The notes under the pieces: model-generated | The model's input: the letters and a program-made list of their open reading frames with translations, nothing else | Database searches by the model: none | Told to the model about the DNA's origin: nothing | Program-made: the position numbers and the translations under genes | Shown: positions 24,080 to 34,329 of the stretch, piece by piece | Layout: each line of letters opens with the position of its first letter | Position numbering within the stretch: position 1 is the first letter of the stretch | Source of the DNA: Paragonimus westermani | Lineage: Eukaryota; Platyhelminthes; Trematoda; Plagiorchiida; Troglotrematidae | NCBI GenBank assembly: GCA_008508345.1 | Contig: QNGE01000967.1 | Location: 130,292 to 194,291, forward strand | DNA length: 64,000 nt | Direction of reading: 5' to 3'

Positions 24080-26121
24080 GTTAGTGAGAGAAAAGGCTTG
24101 TTTTCGTATATAAAACCAGCTATTATTTCTAAAAAGGTTATTACCGAATATCCAGGAAACCGTCACTAGGGTATGAAAATCTAGAAAGTGACATGCCGTG
24201 GGTGATAAGAAGCACTGCAGTTTGATAAAGATAAGCAGGACTGAAAATGATACCAACCTGGGGACAAATGGGCCTGTCGCATACCTGGCTACCGAGCCGA
24301 GATCAGAACAACCGTGGTCTGAGCCCCATTGAGCGACCTCTTATGCAGAACCAGCGAGGTTTACACTAACGATTGCTACTGGGCGATAAGAATGGACCGT
24401 TGTCAAATTCCACGGCTTTGGATTAAGCGATTCGGTTGTTTAAATCTGACATGCATCCACATGATTTTGTCTAATCATCACACCCTACAAACTAATGTAG
24501 CAGCCCACTGCCGATTCGAATGGTTAGCGCCGATCGACTACAGTTCCGCATCCCGCAGCTTGTTCACGAGTTGAGTTCTTAAACAAGAAACCACTCCAGT
24601 CCAGTCCCATGATAGCATCGATTCAGGCTTGATAAAGTTCAAAATCCCCGTTGGATAGCATATGACTACTTTCATATACACAAACAATGAATACTGTCGA
24701 GTTGCTGATAACCCGGATGTGAAGCATCGAGTGAATAGATTATATCAGCCACTGAATCACTCATTCACTTATATGATGCGGTTTGGATGTGAATCAGTTG
24801 TGGAAGCCGCAGGCAACTGTGTCATGCGTTCCAGCGAATGTATTGAAAAATGCTCGCAGTGAAAGTAGTCGAGCATTCACATTTGGTGACTTAGTCATGC
24901 CTAAATTGATTTCAATAATAGAGTGGTCAACACGGTTGTCTCATGAAACCGTGATTAGAGTGCTAACCCCGACCATTGTGGAGCGAGAAGGCGTCCAATA
25001 AAGCAAAATCTTTATTGACCAATACGCTAGTCCTCATGCCACACGCGCGCTCGCGTTTATTAGTCATCATTCCGGACCACAACACCCCCAGGTTTCCGCT
25101 CACGCATCGTGTGCACCTCTGCCCGGTTTATGTGCGTGATCGGCGCCGTCTATCGGGGGGTTTTCTGCCTGCCATTCTTCACCTTCTGGTCCGATTTCGT
25201 TGAGCGATGACTCGTCCGGTTGCTCTTGTTCTCCTCCATCTATCTCCACTGGCTTCTGAGCGTAGTCCACGACCGCTTCGCGATATTCCTGCGAATGTTG
25301 GAATAGTCGCGCCTCCGATTTCGTCGTCCCTTTTATTTTCCCTGCCATGTCTCCCCATTGGTCCGATCCAGTCGAGCGATGACTCATCCGGTAGCCCCCG
25401 CTGTCCCCGATCCGCTCATTGTGGGGTTTTGGACGTGCCTCCCCCGCGTCGAGGTATTGCGCCTAGTGTTGGAATACTCACACATCCGGCCTGAGTAACC
25501 ACCACAATAGTACAGATATGCACTATTGGCGAGCTCAACCAAGAACAAAACTCGAGTCCAATTCATATTTGTGAAAGAGAAGCGCTGGAATGTCTATCTG
25601 AATGGAAAGGTTGCGGTCAGAGGTGAGTGAATTTCAATTTGAAACTAAGTCGTCTGCATCGTCCTCTAAGTGAACTGTTGAAAAACTGCCATCACGGTTT
25701 TGAAGAACAATACATGAGGTCATAAGACGACTCCAAATGACAGCTAATGTCAGGTAAGGTGACCTGCTCACTTCACCTTTCGAAAAAACTATTACCGCTT
25801 TCTATGGCTGCACGGGCTTATCAAGTAGGGAGAACGGAAGTGTGAGTTCATTAAACCGAAAGTTCACAATCAATTACTGTCGCCTGGATATGCACACCCA
25901 GAGGACTTGTGAACCCACCTCACCAACTTTTGTTGTCACTCTAGTTGTAAAAAAATAATGCGTTTGAAAGTGAAAATAATCTTTTCCACTTATTCCACAT
26001 AACCAAAAAGTAAAACAAGGGAACGAAATAGCCCGACAGCCTGACATGCGACAAATTCACCATCAATTGTCCTTCTTTAATCACATTTTTTGTTTGACCA
26101 CTTGACTCCTAATCCAAAAAG
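24080..26121 (+). other. Last netrin intron (2.04 kb) with a nested solo LTR
   Basis: Begins GTTAGT and ends in a pyrimidine-rich tract with ctcctaat (branch-point-like) and AG at 26,120-26,121. A solo LTR occupies 24,977-25,506 on the - strand. The rest (24,080-24,976 and 25,507-26,121) holds only short frames that I do not recognise. Confidence 0.75.
24977..25506 (-). mobile_element. Solo LTR, family 2, copy 1
   Basis: About 530 bp bounded, on the - strand, by TGTGGTGG at the start and CTCCACA at the end (5'-TG...CA-3'). A second copy in the opposite orientation occupies 48,285-48,801. Near the 3' end on the - strand is a candidate polyadenylation signal, caataaagattttgctttat. Two related motifs inside the LTR, near 25,190 (tccgatttcgttgagcgatg) and near 25,363 (tccgatccagtcgagcgatg), indicate an internal duplication. 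No coding region or second LTR is adjacent. I saw no clear target duplication, so calling it an LTR rests on the ends, the length and the second copy. Confidence 0.65.
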
Positions 26122-26514
26122 GTCCCGAATGACAATCGTATGGAGCTGATGTTAGACACCCAAAGCATAGTCCTACCATGGCGGGAATCATGGCGGCGCC
26201 GGTTGAACAGGTTCGTTCGGCGAGCCGCCAAGGGTCGATGCCGTGGAGTGACACAGGACAACGGTCCACGTGCCAATGGTGCGCGCATCGAAAGAGTTCA
26301 GCGACTTCGCACTGTACCCGGTTACTATGCGGCCAATTTCGAATCCGACCAAATAGTTAGCGACGGTCCGCTCCGTCGCACATCCATGCGCCGAGCGCCG
26401 GTCAGTAGACCGTCAGGATCGCAACCATTCCTACGACTGACTTCCGATCAAGCGACTAATCAAGGCCACAGATCCCAAAGTAACCAACCGCAATTTACTT
26501 ACTATAACCCATAA
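26122..26514 (+). CDS. netrin: Netrin, terminal exon: end of NTR domain plus long C-terminal extension
   Basis: This exon is read in phase 0 from the GTC at 26,122, directly after the acceptor, to the TAA ending at 26,514 (130 codons). It continues the NTR fold with LDTQSIVLPWRESWRRRLNRF and then VRRAAKGRCRG. That matches the end of known netrins, where a hydrophobic strand precedes W-R-x-x-W, a run of basic residues and a final Cys. Vertebrate netrins stop within a few residues of that Cys. Here about 92 more residues follow, rich in Arg, Ser, Gln and Pro and ending QPQFTYYNP, with no domain I recognise. The basic stretch is the part of netrin generally linked to heparan sulphate binding. 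ATG 26,140 is internal and not a translation start. An identical copy lies at 27,502-27,894. Confidence 0.85.
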   Translation, partial: VPNDNRMELMLDTQSIVLPWRESWRRRLNRFVRRAAKGRCRGVTQDNGPRANGARIERVQRLRTVPGYYAANFESDQIVSDGPLRRTSMRRAPVSRPSGSQPFLRLTSDQATNQGHRSQSNQPQFTYYNP

Positions 26515-26532
26515 ATGGCATATGACAATAGC

Positions 26533-26538
26533 AATAAA
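26533..26538 (+). promoter_or_regulatory. AATAAA polyadenylation signal candidate after netrin
   Basis: AATAAA begins 19 bases after the netrin stop codon. If used, the 3' UTR would be very short, around 40 nt. It is repeated at 27,913-27,918 in the duplicated block. Confidence 0.35.
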
Positions 26539-26738
26539 TATCAACTAGTATCCTCTCACCAGTACTCCGTCGAAAAAACTGAAATTTCAATGGACTGCAT
26601 TCGCGCTGCTTCTAATACATAACATCACGTTTAATACTGTCCGCAGTCTTATCGTTCATTCATAACTTTTCAACTGTAGTAATACGTAAATTCATAACTG
26701 CACAAAAATGAAGAGGAAACTAAACCACTTATTCAAGT

Positions 26739-26739
26739 N
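26739..26739. other. Single ambiguous base at contig join
   Basis: The only 'n' noticed in the window lies exactly between the two identical 1,379-bp blocks. Confidence 0.95.
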
Positions 26740-28118
26740 GGTCCGATCCAGTCGAGCGATGACTCATCCGGTAGCCCCCGCTGTCCCCGATCCGCTCATT
26801 GTGGGGTTTTGGACGTGCCTCCCCCGCGTCGAGGTATTGCGCCTAGTGTTGGAATACTCACACATCCGGCCTGAGTAACCACCACAATAGTACAGATATG
26901 CACTATTGGCGAGCTCAACCAAGAACAAAACTCGAGTCCAATTCATATTTGTGAAAGAGAAGCGCTGGAATGTCTATCTGAATGGAAAGGTTGCGGTCAG
27001 AGGTGAGTGAATTTCAATTTGAAACTAAGTCGTCTGCATCGTCCTCTAAGTGAACTGTTGAAAAACTGCCATCACGGTTTTGAAGAACAATACATGAGGT
27101 CATAAGACGACTCCAAATGACAGCTAATGTCAGGTAAGGTGACCTGCTCACTTCACCTTTCGAAAAAACTATTACCGCTTTCTATGGCTGCACGGGCTTA
27201 TCAAGTAGGGAGAACGGAAGTGTGAGTTCATTAAACCGAAAGTTCACAATCAATTACTGTCGCCTGGATATGCACACCCAGAGGACTTGTGAACCCACCT
27301 CACCAACTTTTGTTGTCACTCTAGTTGTAAAAAAATAATGCGTTTGAAAGTGAAAATAATCTTTTCCACTTATTCCACATAACCAAAAAGTAAAACAAGG
27401 GAACGAAATAGCCCGACAGCCTGACATGCGACAAATTCACCATCAATTGTCCTTCTTTAATCACATTTTTTGTTTGACCACTTGACTCCTAATCCAAAAA
27501 GGTCCCGAATGACAATCGTATGGAGCTGATGTTAGACACCCAAAGCATAGTCCTACCATGGCGGGAATCATGGCGGCGCCGGTTGAACAGGTTCGTTCGG
27601 CGAGCCGCCAAGGGTCGATGCCGTGGAGTGACACAGGACAACGGTCCACGTGCCAATGGTGCGCGCATCGAAAGAGTTCAGCGACTTCGCACTGTACCCG
27701 GTTACTATGCGGCCAATTTCGAATCCGACCAAATAGTTAGCGACGGTCCGCTCCGTCGCACATCCATGCGCCGAGCGCCGGTCAGTAGACCGTCAGGATC
27801 GCAACCATTCCTACGACTGACTTCCGATCAAGCGACTAATCAAGGCCACAGATCCCAAAGTAACCAACCGCAATTTACTTACTATAACCCATAAATGGCA
27901 TATGACAATAGCAATAAATATCAACTAGTATCCTCTCACCAGTACTCCGTCGAAAAAACTGAAATTTCAATGGACTGCATTCGCGCTGCTTCTAATACAT
28001 AACATCACGTTTAATACTGTCCGCAGTCTTATCGTTCATTCATAACTTTTCAACTGTAGTAATACGTAAATTCATAACTGCACAAAAATGAAGAGGAAAC
28101 TAAACCACTTATTCAAGT
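26740..28118. repeat. Second copy of the 1,379-bp direct repeat (likely assembly artefact)
   Basis: Identical to 25,360-26,738 at every position compared, including non-coding sequence. It begins abruptly inside the solo LTR, directly after the 'n', and runs into unique sequence at 28,119. A biological tandem duplication would rarely be perfectly identical and also bounded by an ambiguous base. Unmerged overlapping contigs explain both. Confidence 0.9.
27502..27894 (+). CDS. netrin: Duplicate netrin terminal exon (probably artefactual)
   Basis: The same 130-codon terminal exon as 26,122-26,514, with the same acceptor, W-R-x-x-W tail, extension and TAA. It lies in the second 1,379-bp block. 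There is no second copy of the NTR core exon upstream of it. If the tandem were real, this copy would be an alternative terminal exon encoding exactly the same peptide. The simpler reading is that it should be collapsed onto the first copy. Confidence 0.6.
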   Translation, partial: VPNDNRMELMLDTQSIVLPWRESWRRRLNRFVRRAAKGRCRGVTQDNGPRANGARIERVQRLRTVPGYYAANFESDQIVSDGPLRRTSMRRAPVSRPSGSQPFLRLTSDQATNQGHRSQSNQPQFTYYNP

Positions 28119-29849
28119 GGCGTGAAAGTTTTCAGATTCGGTGACCTACTTCAAGTTGCAAACAGCATCGTCAACTAAACGAAAACAAGTGTTTGGTCAA
28201 GCACACTGTGCACTCGACTCAATGTGTATGTACCCACTCTTCTCTCTATTTCTCTCTATTTCATATTTATGTCCACATTATTTTCGTTGTTGTCTACATC
28301 ATATTCAGGCACCGAGGTTCAACTCTGTTGTCTGAACTACACTGACCTGTCTATCTACTGGCAAATACACATATAGGATCACCATGTGCGACTGGTTGCC
28401 AAATATGTGGATCACGGTTAATGGACTCCCGGGAAATACGATCAACTGAAGCCATTTTTAGCGAAATTTAGCACCAAATAAAAGTGACGCGAGCAAATAA
28501 GCCGAAAAGTAACGTAGTCGACGTTAGTGAGGCTAAGCCTCGAGTCGCACACACAAATAGGGCTTGTCTCAAAATCCCAGTAACGTCGAAAACTTTGCAC
28601 AATCCAGTCATCTTTACAGGCATGCACGGTACGTACAAAAAAGACATGTACTAGTTAAGATAATCAAGCCAGTCAAAATGTCAACGGTCGCAACTTCAAG
28701 CACCAGCTGGTTCTAAAACTCTTATCCAGACTTACCAAGCCTAGTAACACTCGTGGTCCAGCATGCCGAATAGTGCCCGGGCAAAGATGCATTACATGAA
28801 AGCGAGTAAGCTGTTACTGGTTTCAAATAAGCGCATATGTCACAGCGAATGAGGCTAAGCAAGACGAAACGCCAGAAATGATCACCGTGAGCGGCTTTTA
28901 TGCCTAAACAATTGAAACTTTTGACCGTCTGTTAGAAATGCGTTGAGAACGATTCAGAAGACAGCAAACGGCAGAACTAATCAACTAAGTCGAAATTCCC
29001 CAACCGATACAGGAGTAAGGTCGCTCGGAGACAGAACGTGGAGGTGCTAGAAAGGGTAGAATAACAGAACTAAAGCTAAAATTATGTCTCCATCCTATAT
29101 GTCTTCTAGTATATCGAATAACTGCAAACGTATTTTGGTGCATAAGACGGAAACGTGACGTGACAAAGTGCATGCCCACCTGAGAAGATGAAGCTTAAGT
29201 TCATACACACATTTACGCCTTCCTCGGTCAGGTTGTTTGTTAAAGTCGAACGGAGAAAGGCACACAAAACAATGTATGCTGTGAATGATTAATGACAGCG
29301 TGTACAAACCCTAGTCTGTTCAAATGAACAATTTCGGGCACGAATGCCCCAGGAGAGAGTATGACCAAAGGAAAATGAGATCGGGCACTCAATGCATAAA
29401 CGCGTATACACGTAGAAAGAACACGCAAACGCAAGGGTTACTGCTAACAAAAACGTTCATTTGAAAGAAACAATCGACCGGAGAGACTGAAGTTCAAAAC
29501 CAGTTCGAGGTCGAAACAGGATGGTGTGAAGCACTACGCGTGATGGCTTATGGAAACAAACAAGAACCGGTGTGTTTGGCTACAGCCGAGGGTAGGGGAA
29601 AAACAAACGGGCGAAACTAGCCCAATAAAATTATATCAAGTGAAGCTCATCTAAGAACATATACATGCATAGAGAGTGGAGAGCTCGCACGCAGAAATCA
29701 ATGTGCACAAACAAGCAAACGAACAGACAAACCAAATGAGTGGATGGTCATTATTGGGCTACGGATGAGATGAATGGATTGAAAGCCGACAGAAATGTCC
29801 AGCTGGTTGCAGCGAGCAGCTCGTGACGAAAAGGTACACCGACAAAGTC
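28119..29849. other. Intergenic region between convergent netrin and EB1
   Basis: No gene or repeat was recognised. It separates the netrin 3' end (+) from the EB1 stop codon (- strand, 29,850). The two 3' UTRs must lie here or in the duplicated block. I saw no obvious - strand AATAAA close to the EB1 stop. Confidence 0.6.
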
Positions 29850-29894
29850 CTAGAATTCTTCTGGCTCGTCACCCTCTGGAGCAGCAAATCCATC
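29850..29894 (-). CDS. EB1: EB1/MAPRE, terminal coding exon (acidic tail, EEF end)
   Basis: Fifteen codons read from 29,894 down to the TAG ending at 29,850: DGFAAPEGDEPEEF. EB1-family proteins end in a short flexible acidic tail with a C-terminal aromatic residue (EEY/EEF). CAP-Gly proteins such as CLIP-170 and p150Glued bind that tail. The acceptor on the - strand is ...ccaaacacag|GAT; the exon is in phase 0, matching the upstream exon's donor. It is too short for ORF-based gene finding. The tail is a little shorter than the human one, but the D-G-F opening after Y-A-T and the EEF end fit well. Confidence 0.88.
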   Translation of the reverse strand, partial: DGFAAPEGDEPEEF

Positions 29895-30590
29895 CTGTGT
29901 TTGGAGTTAAGCAGACATAAATACAATAATGTAATCACTACCTTGTAAAAAAGGTGGCTTACTTCATAAGTATAACGGCTCATGTTCAACTATTGGGCGC
30001 AAAAATGTGCTTAATCAGGGTGGGGGAAATAGACTGTCTTCAGAAAGCTAACGATCAAAACCTGTATACAGCTGCATGCCTGGGATGACACCAACAAGTG
30101 AACAACAATGAAGTCCGAAATCGGATATTGTCTGACAAAGTTCAGGGTAGCTCATTGAGTGAGGCTTTAACAATACTTATACTTAGAGTATCGGATCATG
30201 AACTGAGCATGCCAACTACGATGTCTTACGGATACGGCCGTATTCATGAGTGCAACTCGACTGTCTGAATCCTTAAATTCGCCGGCAGGTAATACGGCAA
30301 ATGTATCAGTTACGAAGTGATTCATTTGCTTGAACTTAAACAGTCGTTTTTATCAAGTAAATCCCATACCTACCCTATCCTTCACCTCCAAACCAACGCC
30401 GTAGTTTTTTTCCCATAGTCAAGCGGTGTATAAGCAAAAATATTTATGTACTGCTGCTGATGGCGGTGAGCACGTAATAAAAACGCTTTGACGAAACATT
30501 TAAAACACACCCAATGAACAGGCAAATCGACGGTGTACAATACGACTGCAGAAAATACAAGACAGTGGAAAAGACAAGAAGTTTACTCAC
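29895..30590 (-). other. EB1 intron (696 bp)
   Basis: On the - strand it begins GTGAGT and ends in aacacag. Both sides are phase 0. Nothing else was recognised inside. Confidence 0.8.
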
Positions 30591-30737
30591 CTCGGTGGCG
30601 TAGAGTAGCTCAAATATGCTTTTGGTAAGCTCCACATCCCGGTTTTCCTGACAAAGAATTTCGATCGACCGCAGCTTGTTGAAGTAGAAATCGCGTTCTC
30701 TGAGTAGACCTTCAATGGTCGACTTATTCTGTTCGGC
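30591..30737 (-). CDS. EB1: EB1/MAPRE, EB-homology domain exon
   Basis: A 147-bp (49-codon) exon read from 30,737 to 30,591. EB1 proteins track growing microtubule plus ends. Their C-terminal EBH domain is a dimeric coiled coil that folds into a four-helix bundle and recruits SxIP-motif partners. The translation contains LLRERDFYFNKLRSIEILCQ, the hallmark E-R-D-F-Y-F-x-K-L-R-x-I-E segment with the following C-Q-E-N, and ends ELLYATE, matching the family's I-L-Y-A-T. The acceptor is ctttctcctaacag|GCC and the donor GAG|gtgagt; both borders are phase 0. Residues forming the SxIP pocket (the F-Y-F and L-Y-A-T segments) are intact, so this looks functional. Neighbouring exons at 29,894 and 49,367 join in frame. 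Confidence 0.93.
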
Positions 30738-31254
30738 CTGTTAGGAGAAAGGCGGAGAACGGTGCAATTAAATTTAACTAGTTATGCTACACGTCCATCA
30801 GCAGGATATTGAAAAAGTACGGCGGCAGGTAGAAAGCAGACTTGCAAGAGAAGAACATGAATAGGCTTTCACACTATAGAGTGCCATTATGCAATCTTTT
30901 GGAACCCTTGTTAGTCCCAAGACTAAACAAAGACAATTAAGTGAACCGGAGCCCTGATCCGCGGCTACGTGATTAGTATTTGGCTATCCAAAACACGGTA
31001 GCAAAAGGAAAAGCAAACTAAAGTATCGAATAGTTGCCCTGTAATAAAAACGGTAATAAATAGAAAACTATAAAGGTGAGATTAGCGTAAGTCAAGGGAA
31101 AATGGGTTGCATTTTCCAATTTTCACGGCAGTTTAACAATGTGATGGTTGATCAAGACCAGCACAAGAGATATAATGGGCAATTTAGACCTTCCCAGATG
31201 CGTGCATGCCACGTAATCCACGCGAAACATGAGGCAACCCAAAGGAATACGTAC

Positions 31255-31680
31255 TTCACTCATACGACTGGCAGCATCCGACTCGGATTAGCCCGTCACA
31301 ATGACCGAAGTCAGATGCTTGTGTAGAACATCCAGTACGGGTGGCTTGCGCTGAACCACTTGTGGTCCCACTCACACACCACGTATTCAGCATAAACCCG
31401 AAAGAATAAGATCAGAAGGTGCGTGAGTAGAGCTCTGTGTCCAGCTCGTAAATGCTGATTAGCCAGTTAGTAGGCTGGCATGGGAGTGAAATCCTTATCT
31501 CTCGGCAAAAGATAGAGAGATTCCAACGATGAGATCTATATACCGGTAAGAAACATTGAAAATATAAGACAAAAAGTGGTTCGATAGAGGAGTACATACT
31601 ACTGCATCATAGGTAGGAGGAAAAACAGAACATAAGAATGGATTGAAAAACAAACAAGACGTTCTTCATACAATGCAACA
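31255..31680 (+). repeat. SINE-like dispersed repeat, copy C
   Basis: Aligns with copy A (4430-4860, same orientation) and copy B (7840-8250, opposite), starting at ggcagcatccg and running through cataaacccgaaagaataag and tctgtgtcca. It lies in the EB1 intron, directly beside the truncated 3' side of a LINE on the - strand. Confidence 0.65.
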
Positions 31681-31689
31681 ACAAAGATG

Positions 31690-31757
31690 AAGAGATGGAT
31701 AGAAAGTAGGTGGTCAGAAGGTAATCGAACCCTTACTGTCGCCCTACATATACCACT
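31690..31757 (-). repeat. tRNA-like promoter remnant (A-box and B-box)
   Basis: On the - strand the order is gtggcttaggagtgg (A-box-like), about 20 bases, then gggttcgattacc (B-box-like). Spacing of 30-35 bp between boxes is what a tRNA-derived Pol III promoter shows. It sits between SINE-like copy C and a truncated LINE, so it may be the head of that SINE read from the - strand. It does not fold as an intact tRNA by eye. Confidence 0.4.
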
Positions 31758-34125
31758 CCTAAGCCACAGAGATGCCTCTCTGCTGCCAGAGGTGTTGCAG
31801 ATTAGCGAATACCGTCTCAGCCTTAGAGATGCGTATTTCTAATTCATTCTCTACGCCCATACCATTGCTGATCCAGCTTCCCAAGTACAAAAATCCGCCA
31901 ACAGCCTCCATAATTTCACTACCCAACAGCAAAACTACGTAGCCACAGCAGTCTCACTGGAGCACTTTGCATTTCGAAGCTGCGGAGCGCATTTCAAAGT
32001 ACTTGGCAGAATGTGTCTAGCATTTTCTGTGCTGTTTCAAAATTGTCAACCAACAGCTTAGCATAACCGATCAGTCTCCCATTAGGTAGGATGTCCACCG
32101 ACAGCCCTCCGTTACTTTGTCTACAACAAAATTAAACAAAAATGGCTAAGGTAGAGTCGTGACGTACGCCGCTCCTGATGCTGAAACTGTCAGACACTTT
32201 ACCATAAAACTTAACCTGAGCTGAGGTATGCTCACATACTCGGCCGGTATATCCCTGCGTTTAAGAGATTCCACAAGTGTATGTCGATCCACTGAATCGA
32301 GCGCACCTTTCTAGTCGACAAGTACGCCAATTGTTAGTTGATGGCATATATGACGCTGCTCCAGACGTTGACGAAGAGTGAAAATTTGATTAATACATCC
32401 TAGCCCAGGACGAAACCCTGCTTGTTCTCCAATGTTTGCCTCCCGAGCTGCAGCTACTCGACGAAGTATAATGGATGCCAGAACTCTAGAAATGACTAGG
32501 TTCAAGCTAATCCCCCTATGGTTTTCACAACAGTCTATGACAGCTTTCTGGAGTACGGGAACTACTATCGAGTGACCCTAGCACGGATGGATGGTCCCTG
32601 TCGCCTATACAGGTTGAAACAACTGGGTTAAAGTCTAATAGTACCTCCTCACCACAGTTGAAAAATGTCGGCAAGAGATCATCTGAACAAGCAGTCCCAT
32701 TACAGCTGAGGGCCAAAATGCAATTGCCGGCCCCCGTTTTAGCAGGTGGTTCTAAATCTACCGAACAGGGCGCTATATTGCAAGATTATGGCTGCAACAT
32801 AGTAGAAACAGGCCAGCTGAATTGACCCTCAGTGTTCCGCCAAGACTTTCCGTGCAACCTGCCTCGCCGATAGCTTCACTGATAGGTCACCTGGGACCAG
32901 TTGCACGGATAAACTTAGAGAGTTTGAAAGTGTTCTATGAAGCAAAAGCAATTTCCATTTCCGTAATTTCTTCACTGGCCAAGCCCCACGATCGGCAATC
33001 GGGCTGTGCTTCATCTTCCTAAGGATATCCATGATAAACTTATCATATGAGCCGCCAAGAAAAATGTTCCGTCCGGAACCTAACAACTCCAGAGACTTCG
33101 CCACGATCCAAAGCTTGTTTGAGCTCAGAACCATCCAGCCGTATGCCACAGCATACGATTTATAAATGGCTTGTGGGATATCGGTCCGGCAGCTATTAAA
33201 ATCTTCGGGATCAGAGCTACTAAGCCTACTTTCTAGGCCAGCTTTCAACCTAGGCTTTACTGGCGGCACAGCCAGTTTCTCAACAACCACCGGTTGCTAT
33301 CGGGAGGTCGTTGCCTAACAAAAGTAAGAACGAAACGACAACGTAGGAACGCAAGGTCTGAATCCAAGTAGGTGCTCCAATAAGGAAGATTGTGCTGAAT
33401 GGAGTCCCATTACCTATAACTAACAGCTATGTGGTTTATTTAAGACCAGGCCTGTTTCGGCATCGGAAGGCGCCAAGTATAACAATGACGTCCACGATGT
33501 CTAGAACTCATGCCGGCTAGAAGTAGCTTATGCTCACCTACAACAGTCGCCCGTCATTATGCTTGCAATGTGATGTTATCCCGAACCTGCCACCTAAACG
33601 AGACTCGGTCTTACTAAGGCGATCGACCTGGGCGTTCACATATCAGGTCAGAATAACTATATCAGAACCATGTGCCAACTGAAGGAGTGGCTAGATTCGA
33701 ATGAAGGGTGTTCCTGACACCGGCGTCACTACAGCCCATTGGAGTATGACAGTACGAAATGAAAAGATTTCCGGAGATTTTGTATCTAGAGGTGGACTTA
33801 AAAGAATATGCCAAGTGGACATCAGGCCTACTGTGAACAAGAATCCAATCTAATAATGCGGCTATGGCCGTTGTGCTGGGGATTACACCTACTCCAGTCT
33901 GACCGGTAGCAGTGGCCGTCGAGACACCCGAAGTTTCCAATCGGCATCGGGTAGACAGTACGGATGTTGTCAGCTCCATACGTTGACCACTGTCCCGGAT
34001 TCTAGTCCTTGAAATGCAACAGATATCGACATCTAACGAGTCTAGCGCTCGCGTGGGAGCGGCCTGATGACCTATCCGTATTAAAATGCGAACGTTGAGA
34101 ACACCCATATTAATTCTCATTCTTG
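31757..34125 (-). mobile_element. RTE-like LINE, endonuclease to reverse transcriptase, decayed, 3'-truncated
   Basis: Read on the - strand, the order is as follows. The endonuclease start (34,120-33,662) has LNVRILIRIGHQAAP, DVDICCISRTRI and LLDWILVHSRPD. Further endonuclease pieces at about 33,520-33,330 give SYRW and, in place of the usual S-D-H, SDLAFL. A linker follows. An RT block (32,505-32,311) has EQAGFRPGLGCINQIFTLR. Later RT pieces down to about 31,760 match the homologous stretch at 60,700-61,200. Many stops and frame changes separate the pieces, and the endonuclease His is lost, so it is dead. The family 3' end seen at 13,735, 15,784 and 60,120 is missing; the copy stops at about 31,757 next to the SINE-like unit. 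Confidence 0.8.
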
Positions 34126-34329
34126 GTCAGCAGTAGCAATATCTTCGCTTTGTCGTATACACCAGATAGAGCGACCCCGTTCATAACGCGAGACTGCCGA
34201 TGCAGTATGGAATTGTTGGTGTTCTGAATATTAGTGGTTGTATGTGGGCTACGATACTGCCAGGACGTCCAGATTAGGGTTTGCAACCAAAGTCTCTGGC
34301 TCAAAAGCCTGTATCGCAAGGCAGCGGGA

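Larger units (their letters stand above)
25360..26738. repeat. First copy of a 1,379-bp identical direct repeat
   Basis: Every line compared between this block and 26,740-28,118 is identical, with a constant offset of 1,380. The unit starts inside the solo LTR and takes in the last 147 bp of that LTR, 615 bp of intron, the netrin terminal exon and 224 bp of downstream sequence. A single 'n' follows. This pattern points to an assembly join. Confidence 0.95.

Noticed and set aside
27502..27894. Biological tandem duplication giving a second netrin terminal exon
   Set aside because: Identity is total, the block begins mid-LTR, and a single 'n' marks the join. A contig overlap is the simpler explanation.
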